NCBI GenBank assembly: GCA_003389325.1
Contig: QQVE01000062.1
Coordinates: 58,515 to 122,514 of the forward strand
Direction of reading: 5' to 3'
DNA: 64,000 nucleotides
Origin: Planctomycetota bacterium
GTDB lineage: Bacteria > Planctomycetota > Planctomycetia > Pirellulales > PALSA-1355
Under the pieces are notes generated by a model. The model saw only the letters and a list, made by a program, of their open reading frames with translations. It had not been told where the DNA came from and made no database searches. Position numbers and translations under genes: made by a program. Below are positions 9,263 through 16,893 of the stretch, piece after piece; position 1 is the first letter of the stretch; each line of letters starts with the position of its first letter.

Positions 9263-10477
9263 TTACTGCCCGAGGAGTTTAACAAATTCGAACTGTCCGT
9301 TGCGAATGGTCAGCCCGCTGATCGTGGTCAGCGTGGAGTCGCCGTTTTCGTCGAACGACCAGGTGCCCAGGGCTCCCTGGTCGAAATCGCGGATACCGCG
9401 GGCCGCTTCCAGGATGGCCCGGCGGTCCTTCACGCCGGCTGTGCGGATGGCTTCCAGGGCCGCCTTGGCCGCCTCGTAGCCGTAAATGGCGTAGCCCTCG
9501 GGCTTCTTGCCGTGCTGCTTGATGTATTCGTCGCGGAAGCGCGCTCCGGCCCCGGTCCATTGCTCAGGAGGCAGTCCGCCGAAGGTGACGTAGACGCGGT
9601 CGTTGACGTTCTCGGCCCCGGCCGATTCGATGAAGGCCTCTTCGTAGCAGGCGTCGGGCACCATCAGCTTGGCGTCCAGCCCCGCGGCAACCATGTCCTT
9701 GGCGATCTGGCCGCCTTTGCTCTGCGTGGTGCCGCCAAAGTAAACCAGATCGGGCTTGAGGCTCTTGATCGTGGCCATCAGCGGCTTGAATTCCTGGGCT
9801 TTGACGTCGATGCTCTCGTGGCCCAGCACCTCGATGCCCAGCTCGTGGCAGGCGTCGATGAACAGCGTGGCGATGCCCTTGCCGTACACCTCGTTGTCGT
9901 CGAGCACGTACACGCTCTTGAAGCCCAGCTCCTTGGCCCATTGGGCCCCCAGCGGGCCTTGCAGGTCGTCGGTCGGCACGAGCCGCACGTAGGTGATCTC
10001 GCCCGAGGGGCGATAGATGTCGGGCTCGCCGGGATCGCCCATGCCGGGCTTGGTGAGCCCGGGCCAGGTGTTCACGGGGCTGATCATCAGCAGGCCCGCC
10101 TTATTGAGGATGGGCATCGAGATCTTGGCCGCGCCCGAGTTGTAAGTGCCCAGGTAGACCATCACGTCGGGATCGCCCACGGCGCGGTTGGCGTTGGCCG
10201 TCTCGGCCTCGGCGGTCCACTGGCCCGCGCCCGCGGTGGCGTCGTCCCAGTCGAGAAACTCGATGTTGAACTTGCCTGCCTTGTAGCCGGCCTCGTCGAG
10301 GGCCATTTTCATGCCGCCGACGATCGTGTCGGTTTGGGCCTTGGCACTGCCGGTGCGAGGCAGGCTAGAGACGATCTTGATCGTGTTCGGGTCGCCGCCG
10401 GCCGAGCCCCCCCAGCCCACGATCGTGGTGACGGCTAGCAGCGCGACGAGCAGCAGAGGCGGGATAAAGCGAGTCAT
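9263..10477 (-). CDS. Branched-chain amino-acid type ABC transporter substrate-binding protein
   Basis: 404 aa periplasmic binding protein (Peripla_BP_6 / LivK type I fold). N-terminal signal peptide (TRFIPPLLLVALLAVTTIVGW), then IKIVSSLPRTGSAKAQTDTI, the domain start of this family. The signal region has no Cys, so it is probably released or anchored otherwise instead of being a lipoprotein. It is the first gene of the five-gene operon. The ATG at 10477 is chosen because it starts the signal peptide. The ligand (amino acid, urea or amide) cannot be read from the sequence. Confidence 0.93.
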   Translation of the reverse strand: MTRFIPPLLLVALLAVTTIVGWGGSAGGDPNTIKIVSSLPRTGSAKAQTDTIVGGMKMALDEAGYKAGKFNIEFLDWDDATAGAGQWTAEAETANANRAVGDPDVMVYLGTYNSGAAKISMPILNKAGLLMISPVNTWPGLTKPGMGDPGEPDIYRPSGEITYVRLVPTDDLQGPLGAQWAKELGFKSVYVLDDNEVYGKGIATLFIDACHELGIEVLGHESIDVKAQEFKPLMATIKSLKPDLVYFGGTTQSKGGQIAKDMVAAGLDAKLMVPDACYEEAFIESAGAENVNDRVYVTFGGLPPEQWTGAGARFRDEYIKQHGKKPEGYAIYGYEAAKAALEAIRTAGVKDRRAILEAARGIRDFDQGALGTWSFDENGDSTLTTISGLTIRNGQFEFVKLLGQ

Positions 10478-10698
10478 CGAGGGGATTTTAGCGCCCTGGA
10501 AAAGCAGCGTCAATTTCACCCGGCTCGGGGGCGAAAGACGGCGTCCCGTCGGAGGCGAACGATCTTGACGCGCGGGGCCGGCCTCCGCTACCGTTCGCCG
10601 CTCGATTCCGCGAACCGGCGCGCCGCTGTGCCGGGCCCGGGACTCTTGGCCCTCGGCAGACCATCCAGGCACCTCTCAAGCGAAAGCAGAGCACTCCT

Positions 10699-11898
10699 AT
10701 GAGCGTTGCTTCCTCCCAGCATCTCACGACTGCACATGCCGTTTCTGTGTTGGGCAAAGATGCCGGCAGCGTTCCGTTGCTGGACGTGAACCGGCAGTAC
10801 CAGGCACTTCGTGCCGAGCTCGACAAGGCGATCTCGAGCGTGTGCGAGAGCGGCCGCTTCGTGCTGGGACCCGAGTGCGACGAGCTGGAAAAGAACGTTG
10901 CCGCGTACTGCCAGGCGCCGCACGCCGTGGCCTGCGCTTCGGGTAGCGATGCCCTGCTGCTGGCGCTGATGGCTTGCGATATCGGCCCGGGCGACGAGGT
11001 GCTGATGCCCAGCTTCACGTTTTTCGCCACGGCCAGCGCCGCCTGGCGCCTGGGTGCCAAGCCGGTCTTCGTCGACATCGACCCGGCCACGTTCAACCTG
11101 AACCCCGAGTTGCTTGAGGGCCTGATTACTCCCCACACGAAGGCGATCCTGCCGGTGCACTTGTTCGGCCAGTGTGCCGACATGCCCAGCGTAATGGCCG
11201 TGGCCAAGCGTCACGGAATCTTCGTCGTCGAGGACGCCGCGCAGGCGATCGGCGCCGAATGGGAAGGACGCCGCGCGGGCAGCTTCGGCGCGGTCGGTTG
11301 CTTTAGCTTCTACCCGACCAAGAACTTGGGCGGATTCGGCGACGGCGGCATGATGACCGCCACCGGTTCGGGCCTCGAGTCCCGGCTGCGGCTGCTACGG
11401 GCACACGGCATGCAGCCCCGCTACTGCCATCACGTGGTTGGCATCAACAGCCGGCTCGACACGCTGCAGGCCGCCGTGCTCAACGTGAAACTGCGGTTTC
11501 TCGAGGACTGGATCAAGCGCCGCCAGGCCAACGCCGCCCGCTACGACGAGTTGTTCGCCAAGGCGAGGCTGACCGATTTCGTGTCGCTGCCGGTGGCCGA
11601 CAAGCGCGGCCGCCACGTGTGGAACCAGTACACCATTCGCGTTCCCGATGGCCGCCGCGATACGCTGCGGGCCTACCTGGGCGAGCGGAACATCGGCACG
11701 GAGATCTACTATCCCATCCCGCTGCACTTGCAGCAGTGCTTTGCGCCGCTGGGATACGAGCCGGGCAGCCTGCCCGAGACCGAGCGGGCGGCCGAAGAAG
11801 TGCTTGCGCTGCCGATCTTCCCTGAGTTGACGGCCGAAGAACAACGCACGGTCGTGACGGCGATCGCCGCCTTCTACGGCATCGAACGGAAGCTGTAG
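10699..11898 (+). CDS. DegT/DnrJ/EryC1/StrS family PLP aminotransferase
   Basis: 399 aa sugar-aminotransferase family enzyme (transfers an amino group to a nucleotide-linked keto-sugar, using PLP). The family core is visible: SGSDALLLALMACDIGPGDEV, PSFTFFATASA, VPVHLFGQ-type ILPVHLFGQCADM, VVEDAAQAIGA with the PLP-binding Asp, and FYPTKNLGGFGDGG with the Schiff-base Lys at about residue 208. The first 25 residues are a short extension before PLLDVNRQYQALR. It stands alone, with no nucleotide-sugar genes beside it, so the substrate is unknown. Confidence 0.94.
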   Translation: MSVASSQHLTTAHAVSVLGKDAGSVPLLDVNRQYQALRAELDKAISSVCESGRFVLGPECDELEKNVAAYCQAPHAVACASGSDALLLALMACDIGPGDEVLMPSFTFFATASAAWRLGAKPVFVDIDPATFNLNPELLEGLITPHTKAILPVHLFGQCADMPSVMAVAKRHGIFVVEDAAQAIGAEWEGRRAGSFGAVGCFSFYPTKNLGGFGDGGMMTATGSGLESRLRLLRAHGMQPRYCHHVVGINSRLDTLQAAVLNVKLRFLEDWIKRRQANAARYDELFAKARLTDFVSLPVADKRGRHVWNQYTIRVPDGRRDTLRAYLGERNIGTEIYYPIPLHLQQCFAPLGYEPGSLPETERAAEEVLALPIFPELTAEEQRTVVTAIAAFYGIERKL

Positions 11899-11961
11899 GC
11901 GAGGAAGCCCTACAACGCTCTGAGTGGAAAGGGGCCGCGACGCCCGAGGCACGGCGAGGCC

Positions 11962-12207
11962 TCAGACCTCCTCCTCTTTTTTCTTCTCGTCGACGCGCTC
12001 CTTGCGGCTGCTCGGGCGGCAGATGGTCATCAGCCCCAGGCCCGTGATCATCATCACCAGGATGTACGGAAAGACGTACGACTTGGTGGGGGCTTCCTCT
12101 TCCTTCTTCTTTTTCTGAGCCTCCGCGGTCGCGGGCATCGATACCGCGACGACCAAGGCCAATAGCGCGACGCCGCAGGCGCGCCCGAGCTTGCGTAGGT
12201 GAGTCAT
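11962..12207 (-). CDS. Small membrane protein with signal peptide and Lys/Glu clusters
   Basis: 81 aa. An N-terminal hydrophobic signal sequence (about 9-30, ending TAEAQ) is followed by KKKKEEEAPTK, a single transmembrane helix (SYVFPYILVMMITGLGLMTI) and a charged tail that ends KEEE. The layout (exported N-terminus, one helix, charged cytoplasmic end) and coding bias support a real gene. I believe similar proteins are widespread in planctomycetes, but I know no function. ATG start at 12207. Confidence 0.75.
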   Translation of the reverse strand: MTHLRKLGRACGVALLALVVAVSMPATAEAQKKKKEEEAPTKSYVFPYILVMMITGLGLMTICRPSSRKERVDEKKKEEEV

Positions 12208-12251
12208 CAGGGCTGAGGGCTCCGGCGTACTCGTGCGGTGCGACGTCGTTT

Positions 12252-12794
12252 TTATGCCGACTGCTCCGCCGAGCGCGCGTTCATCGGGTCGAGAAGGAAA
12301 AAGTCATCCACGGGCGCCGCCAACTGGCGGAATGCTTCGGTGGGCACGGCCAGCGTGTCCCATCGCGACGAAATCTGCCGGGCATGCATGGCGTACTCCC
12401 GCAATCGCATGCCCACGAAACCGTAGATCCCGCCGCGAAACTCGAACAACCGCTCCACCGGCAACGGAGCGCGATTGCCGACCACATTATAAGCGAACAC
12501 AAACAGGCCGCCAAACCGCGGGCCGAATCGCCGCTCCCAGCGTGCCAGGCTCACCAGGTCGTCACGCGTGGACCAGTTTCGCCAGTACTGCTTGCCACCG
12601 GCCGGAAAGCGGCGGCCCTTCACGTCGACCAGCCAGGCAAACTCGCCGGGCGGCGAGACGATAAAGTCGAGATTCTTGATCGAGCCGTCGGGAAAGCGGC
12701 TGCGCCGTGCCTCGTCGACCGCCACGTACGGCACGCACCGCTCGCGCAGGTACGCCTCGAACGCCGCCTCGTAGTGGTTGAGCCGATTCGCCAC
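12252..12794 (-). CDS. HYExAFE family protein (restriction-endonuclease-like fold suspected)
   Basis: 180 aa. The name-giving motif HYEAAFE lies near the N-terminus, so this belongs to the planctomycete HYExAFE family. Downstream, NLDFIVSPPGEFAWLVDVKGRRF has the D...(D/E)VK spacing of a PD-(D/E)XK nuclease core, which makes a nuclease fold plausible but unproven. I prefer the GTG at 12794 (product begins VANRLNHYEAAFE), because a good AAAGGGGG ribosome-binding site precedes it at about 6 bases. An ATG at 12821 would add nine residues. Confidence 0.83.
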   Translation of the reverse strand: MANRLNHYEAAFEAYLRERCVPYVAVDEARRSRFPDGSIKNLDFIVSPPGEFAWLVDVKGRRFPAGGKQYWRNWSTRDDLVSLARWERRFGPRFGGLFVFAYNVVGNRAPLPVERLFEFRGGIYGFVGMRLREYAMHARQISSRWDTLAVPTEAFRQLAAPVDDFFLLDPMNARSAEQSA

Positions 12795-12857
12795 GGCATC
12801 CCCCTTTCGGTAGACCATCATAACCGATCGAGGGGATTTGGCCAGGATCGCCTGGCC

Positions 12858-14198
12858 TCAGGCAGGCGACGCTTTAAGCAGCTCGGCGATCGTGCCGGGG
12901 GCGTCGTCCAGCGGCACCGTGGTGCTCTGGCCGCTGGCCAGGTCTTTGAGCTGGCACTGGTCCTGGGCCCACTCGTTCTCGCCGGCCACGACCGCCACGC
13001 GGAAGCCGCGACGATCGGCATACTTGAGCTGTGCCCCCAGCTTTTTGGGCTCGGGATAGAATTCCACGCCAATGCCCGCGGCCCGAATGGCCGTGGCCAG
13101 CCGCAGGTAGTCGTGCAGGCGGCTTACGTCGAAGTAGGCCAGGAACACGGGGGCCGGCGTTTGCACCTTTTCGACCATGCCCAACTCTTCCAGCGCCGCC
13201 AGCAAACGATCGAGTCCCAGCGACGCCCCGATGCCGGGCAGCTCTTGCTTCGAATAGAGCTCCGCCAGGTTGTCGTAGCGCCCGCCGGAGCAGACGCTGC
13301 CGATGCCCGGCAAGTCGTCGAGAAACGTCTCGAACACGGTGCCCGTGTAGTAGTCGAGCCCGCGGGTGATCGAGGGGCTGATGCGCACCCGTCCTTCGTC
13401 CACCCCGGCAGCGACGACCGCCGAGAGCATCTCGGCCAGCTTGGCCACGCCGGCCTGACCCTTTTCGTTCCCGGCGACGAGGCGGTCGAGGGCCGCGAGA
13501 ATCTCCTGGTTGCTGCCGTGCAGTTCGGCCAGTTGCAGCACGCGGCCCGCCTGGTCCGCGGTGGCGCCGGCTGTCTGGTGCATCTCGGCGGCCACCTTAT
13601 CGGCCCCGATCTTGTCGAGCTTGTCGAGTGCCCGCAGGATGGCCACCGACTTGTCGGCTAGATCGAAGTGATCCAGCAGACCGTTGAGCACCTGGCGGTT
13701 GTTGACGCGGATCGTGAAGCCGGGGATGCGCAGGGCTTCGAACAGGTCGTGAATCACCAGCACGGTTTCCACGTCGGCCGTGATGGCCAGCGTGCCGAGC
13801 GTGTCGAAGTCGCACTGCATGAACTCGCGGTAGCGGCCGCGCTGCGTGTTCTCGCCGCGCCACACGGTGGCGATGTGGTAGGCCTTCAGCGGCGTGCCCA
13901 GCTTGCCCACGTGCTGGGCCGCGAAGCGGGCCAGCGGCACGGTGAGATCGAACCGCATGCCGACCCACCGTCCGCCGTGGTCCTCGAACTTGTAGAGCTG
14001 CTTGTCGGTTTCCTCGCCCCCCTTGCCAGTGAGGATCTCCAGGTACTCCAGCGCCGGCGTGTCGATTGGGGCGAAACCATACGAGCGATAGACGCGCCGA
14101 GCCGTTTCGATCAGCCACTCGCGCGGAATCATTGTCTCGGGCAGATGATCCCGAAATCCTTTCAGCGTGCGGGGTTCGATGCGCTGGACGTCGTTCAC
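12858..14198 (-). CDS. hisS: Histidyl-tRNA synthetase
   Basis: 446 aa class II aminoacyl-tRNA synthetase that charges tRNA-His. Motif 1 region GFRDHLPETMIPREWLIE, motif 2 WRGENTQRGRYREFMQCDFD, histidine-specific RGLDYYTGTVFE, and motif 3 GASLGLDRLLAALEE are all present, and the anticodon-binding domain follows (PVFLAYFDVSRL onward). The start is a GTG at 14198. Length is normal for the family (about 420-450 aa). Confidence 0.97.
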   Translation of the reverse strand: MNDVQRIEPRTLKGFRDHLPETMIPREWLIETARRVYRSYGFAPIDTPALEYLEILTGKGGEETDKQLYKFEDHGGRWVGMRFDLTVPLARFAAQHVGKLGTPLKAYHIATVWRGENTQRGRYREFMQCDFDTLGTLAITADVETVLVIHDLFEALRIPGFTIRVNNRQVLNGLLDHFDLADKSVAILRALDKLDKIGADKVAAEMHQTAGATADQAGRVLQLAELHGSNQEILAALDRLVAGNEKGQAGVAKLAEMLSAVVAAGVDEGRVRISPSITRGLDYYTGTVFETFLDDLPGIGSVCSGGRYDNLAELYSKQELPGIGASLGLDRLLAALEELGMVEKVQTPAPVFLAYFDVSRLHDYLRLATAIRAAGIGVEFYPEPKKLGAQLKYADRRGFRVAVVAGENEWAQDQCQLKDLASGQSTTVPLDDAPGTIAELLKASPA

Positions 14199-14386
14199 GG
14201 CGGTTTGGGGGCTCCATTCAAGAAGCAGCGGGAAGCATCACGCAGGCCGCGGGGCGGCCCAGACCCAGGATACCGGGGCGTGATCGGAAAGAAAACGTGT
14301 GCAGGCGGCGAAATGAACCCCGCGGCGAGGCCGCCGGCGGGCTGCACGACGAACCGACACGCATCGAGCCGCCCGGGATCGCGCGC

Positions 14387-14833
14387 TTATGTCACGATGG
14401 GCAGCAGCGGCGGCTTGGTACTGCGAATGCTCTGCCCCTTCTTTCTGGGCAGCGTGGCCTCGGCAAACTCGGCCGCCTGCTCGGGCGTTTCAATGTATTG
14501 TTCGTAGCACCAGTCGTCCTCGTACTCGCACTCTTTAGTGGAGTACTCGCGGCAGATCTGCGGCCGGGTTTCGTAGATGCCACAACGATGGTCGGCCTGC
14601 AAGTGCTGGCACTCGCTATAGACGAGCAGGTACCAGGTATCGTCCTCGCGAAACACCGTCGCCCCGTGATGCAGCAGATACCAGCGAACGTATTCCCAGT
14701 CGGAGAACGTGTCGGGCGTCTCGATCGGCAGGGCGAAATACCGGCAGCACTTGGCCGTGCAGTAATTGCACAACGACTCGCCGGGGGCCAATTGGTCGCG
14801 TCGCAGTTTCGGTGTCTGTACGTCGGCCTTCAC
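14387..14833 (-). CDS. YkgJ family cysteine-cluster protein
   Basis: 148 aa member of the YkgJ/UPF0153 zinc- or iron-chelating family. Cysteines are clustered as LCNYCTAKCCRYF near residue 22, then SECQHL, HRCGIYETRPQICREYSTKECEYED. The arrangement fits the family's CxxCC..C..C pattern; the bound metal is not known. A GTG start with an excellent AAGGAG site 5 bases upstream fixes the N-terminus. Single gene, no operon partner. Confidence 0.88.
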   Translation of the reverse strand: MKADVQTPKLRRDQLAPGESLCNYCTAKCCRYFALPIETPDTFSDWEYVRWYLLHHGATVFREDDTWYLLVYSECQHLQADHRCGIYETRPQICREYSTKECEYEDDWCYEQYIETPEQAAEFAEATLPRKKGQSIRSTKPPLLPIVT

Positions 14834-15036
14834 GGGATCTCCTTCTCCACAGCCTGAAGCATAAGGTTGCCGCGCGCGGCGGCGCCGTTGATGTTCATGC
14901 CAGCAAGCGTAGCAAACGCGCCTGAAAAACTCCAGGACAACTGGGTGCGCGTGGCCCGCGGATTCCCGCCCTCGTAGAATCCAGTCGGCGCTCGCTTACG
15001 ATCGTTGCCCCACGGCGCGCTGGGAGATCCTCGCCT

Positions 15037-15774
15037 GTGAAACCCGTGCTCGTTCTGCGCCATTCGCCTCACGAGGCGCTTGGCAATCTGGCGGTGGCGC
15101 TGCGGGCAGCCGGGCTGGAGCTGCGCGTGGTGAACTGCTTCGCCGAGGACTGGCCGCAGTTCGCCGCCGAGGGATTCAGCCCGCCGGACTATAGCGGCTT
15201 GGTCGTGATGGGCGGGCCGATGAACGTCGACCAGACCGAGGAGTATCCATTCCTCCATACCGAGGCCGGCTGGCTGCGCCAGGCGGTCGAAGCCGAATTG
15301 CCCACCCTGGGCGTATGCCTGGGCGCTCAACTGCTGGCCAAGGCCCTCGGGGCCCGCGTGCGAGCCAACCCCGTCAAAGAGATCGGCTGGTACGAGATCG
15401 AGCTACTGCCCGAGGCCCGAAGCGAAGGCCTAATGGCCGGCAGCCGCTCGCGCGAAACGGTGTTTCACTGGCACGGCGACACGTTCGATTTGCCGGCCGG
15501 CGCCGTGCATCTGGCCCGCGGGTCCACCTGCCCGCAGCAGGCGTTTCGCTACGGCCAGCGAGCCTACGGCGTGCAGTTTCACCCGGAGATCACGGCCGAG
15601 ATGGTCGCCCACTGGCTGGCGGCTCCCAGCGCCTGCGCGCTGCTTTCGGAGTTGGACTACATCGATGCCGACGCGATACGCCATCGCACGCCCGAGGCCC
15701 TCAAGGCCATGCGGCCGTTCTCCGGGCGGCTTTTCTCGGGCTTCGCCCGCTTGTGCGGGGCCGCTGCGAGCTAG
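15037..15774 (+). CDS. Type 1 glutamine amidotransferase (GATase1)
   Basis: 245 aa class I glutamine amidotransferase-like protein. The nucleophile elbow is LGVCLGAQLLAKALG (Cys about residue 90), and the partner His-Glu is in FHPEIT. FHWHGDTFDLPAGA is typical of the stand-alone GATase1 family (GMP synthase-like, YfeJ-like). The catalytic triad looks complete. The amide acceptor is unknown, as no synthetase domain is fused or adjacent. GTG start. Its 3' end overlaps the next, convergent gene by 4 bases. Confidence 0.9.
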   Translation: MKPVLVLRHSPHEALGNLAVALRAAGLELRVVNCFAEDWPQFAAEGFSPPDYSGLVVMGGPMNVDQTEEYPFLHTEAGWLRQAVEAELPTLGVCLGAQLLAKALGARVRANPVKEIGWYEIELLPEARSEGLMAGSRSRETVFHWHGDTFDLPAGAVHLARGSTCPQQAFRYGQRAYGVQFHPEITAEMVAHWLAAPSACALLSELDYIDADAIRHRTPEALKAMRPFSGRLFSGFARLCGAAAS

Positions 15775-16250
15775 TCGACGGGCCGCAGGCGATATTGCCA
15801 GCGCACCGTGGTCGGCAGCGCGTCTTCAGCCGGAGCGGGTCGGATGTGTAGTGCCGCCTCGTCCCGGGTAACGGTGGCGGTCGACTCGACGTGGAACGGC
15901 TGGGCGTTGCCAACCTCGTAGCTGCTGCCCAGCGGTCCGGCCGCGGCGCGCAAGCGGCAGGCCACGTCGAACGTGATGCACGACCCGTCGGGCTCGATCT
16001 CGACGCTGGCCGACCAGTGACTCTTGCCGGCCATGCCCACCAACAGCGCCTGCGTAGGCGCCCGGTCGGACACTTCGAGCGACTGAAACGGCGGGCTCAC
16101 CGGCCATTCGTCCTGCGACGAGCCTTCGCGCGTGGCCAGTGCGACCACCCACGTGCCCCCGCGGCGCAGCAGCACCTGGTGGGCATATCGATCGTGTTGC
16201 CAGAAGAAGCGAACCTGCACTCCCCCGGCTTCCAGAATGCGATCGCGCAT
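15771..16250 (-). CDS. Hypothetical protein
   Basis: 159 aa, no signal peptide, no membrane segment, no family recognised. It is rich in beta-strand-like segments (VQVRFFWQHDRYAHQVLLRR, HWSASVEIEPDGSCITFDVACR, ALHIRPAPAEDALPTTVRWQYR), which suggests a lipocalin-like or beta-sandwich fold, but this is only impression. ATG start. It is oriented with, and 18 bp upstream of the end of, the two-component regulator gene, but is probably the last gene transcribed leftwards. Confidence 0.72.
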   Translation of the reverse strand: MRDRILEAGGVQVRFFWQHDRYAHQVLLRRGGTWVVALATREGSSQDEWPVSPPFQSLEVSDRAPTQALLVGMAGKSHWSASVEIEPDGSCITFDVACRLRAAAGPLGSSYEVGNAQPFHVESTATVTRDEAALHIRPAPAEDALPTTVRWQYRLRPVD

Positions 16251-16268
16251 GGCCGGCGTGCGAGGGAC

Positions 16269-16892
16269 CTAGTTCATGGCTGGTACGCGATCGATCTTGT
16301 GGGCCAGTCCAATCAACTCGGCCCGGGAGCGTACGTCCATTTTGCGGAGCACGCTGGCGCGGCGAAGCTGAATCGTGCGGAGGCTCAGATCGAGCTTCAG
16401 CGCGATGGCTTTGTCGGGCTTGCCGGCGACCGTCAGGTCGAGGACCTGCTTTTCGTCGGGGGTGAGCGTGTCGTAACGCTTGAGCATCTCGCGCCGCTCG
16501 GTGCTGGCGTCGCGCTGCTGCGCGTCGCGCTCGATCGCTCCCCGCACGTGATCCATCAGCACGCTGCCGCGGTAGGGTTTCTCTAGGAACTCGACGGCAC
16601 CCGACTTGATGGCCGCCACGGCCGCCGGGATGTCGCCGTGGCCGCTGATCATGATCACGGGCACTTCGATGTGCCGCTCGGCGAGCGCCGCGAGCACGTC
16701 GAGACCGCTGACCTGGGGCATTCGCAAGTCGAGCACGACGCAGCCGGGCTGATCGGGAGAAAAGTTATCGAGGAATTCCTGCCCCGAGGCATAGCATTGG
16801 ACTTCGAGGTCCATCGACTGCACCAGCGCGGCTAGCGATTCGCGCGCCTGCTGGTCGTCGTCGACGATGGAAACGATGGGAGTCAGGGACAT
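16269..16892 (-). CDS. FixJ-type response regulator
   Basis: 207 aa. An N-terminal receiver domain (SIVDDDQQARESLAALV, phospho-acceptor D55 in CVVLDLRMP, conserved FLEKPY) is joined to a C-terminal LuxR/FixJ helix-turn-helix (LTPDEKQVLDLTVAGKPDKAIA..LSLRTIQLRRASVLRKM). The protein should bind DNA when phosphorylated. The ATG at 16892 starts one base after the kinase stop codon, so the two are translationally coupled and form a FixL/FixJ-like pair. Target genes cannot be named. Confidence 0.94.
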   Translation of the reverse strand: MSLTPIVSIVDDDQQARESLAALVQSMDLEVQCYASGQEFLDNFSPDQPGCVVLDLRMPQVSGLDVLAALAERHIEVPVIMISGHGDIPAAVAAIKSGAVEFLEKPYRGSVLMDHVRGAIERDAQQRDASTERREMLKRYDTLTPDEKQVLDLTVAGKPDKAIALKLDLSLRTIQLRRASVLRKMDVRSRAELIGLAHKIDRVPAMN

Positions 16893-16893
16893 G

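Noticed and set aside
12384..13661. A 425-codon plus-strand frame opposite hisS and the HYExAFE gene
   Set aside because: Both opposite genes have clear family motifs; the frame has none.
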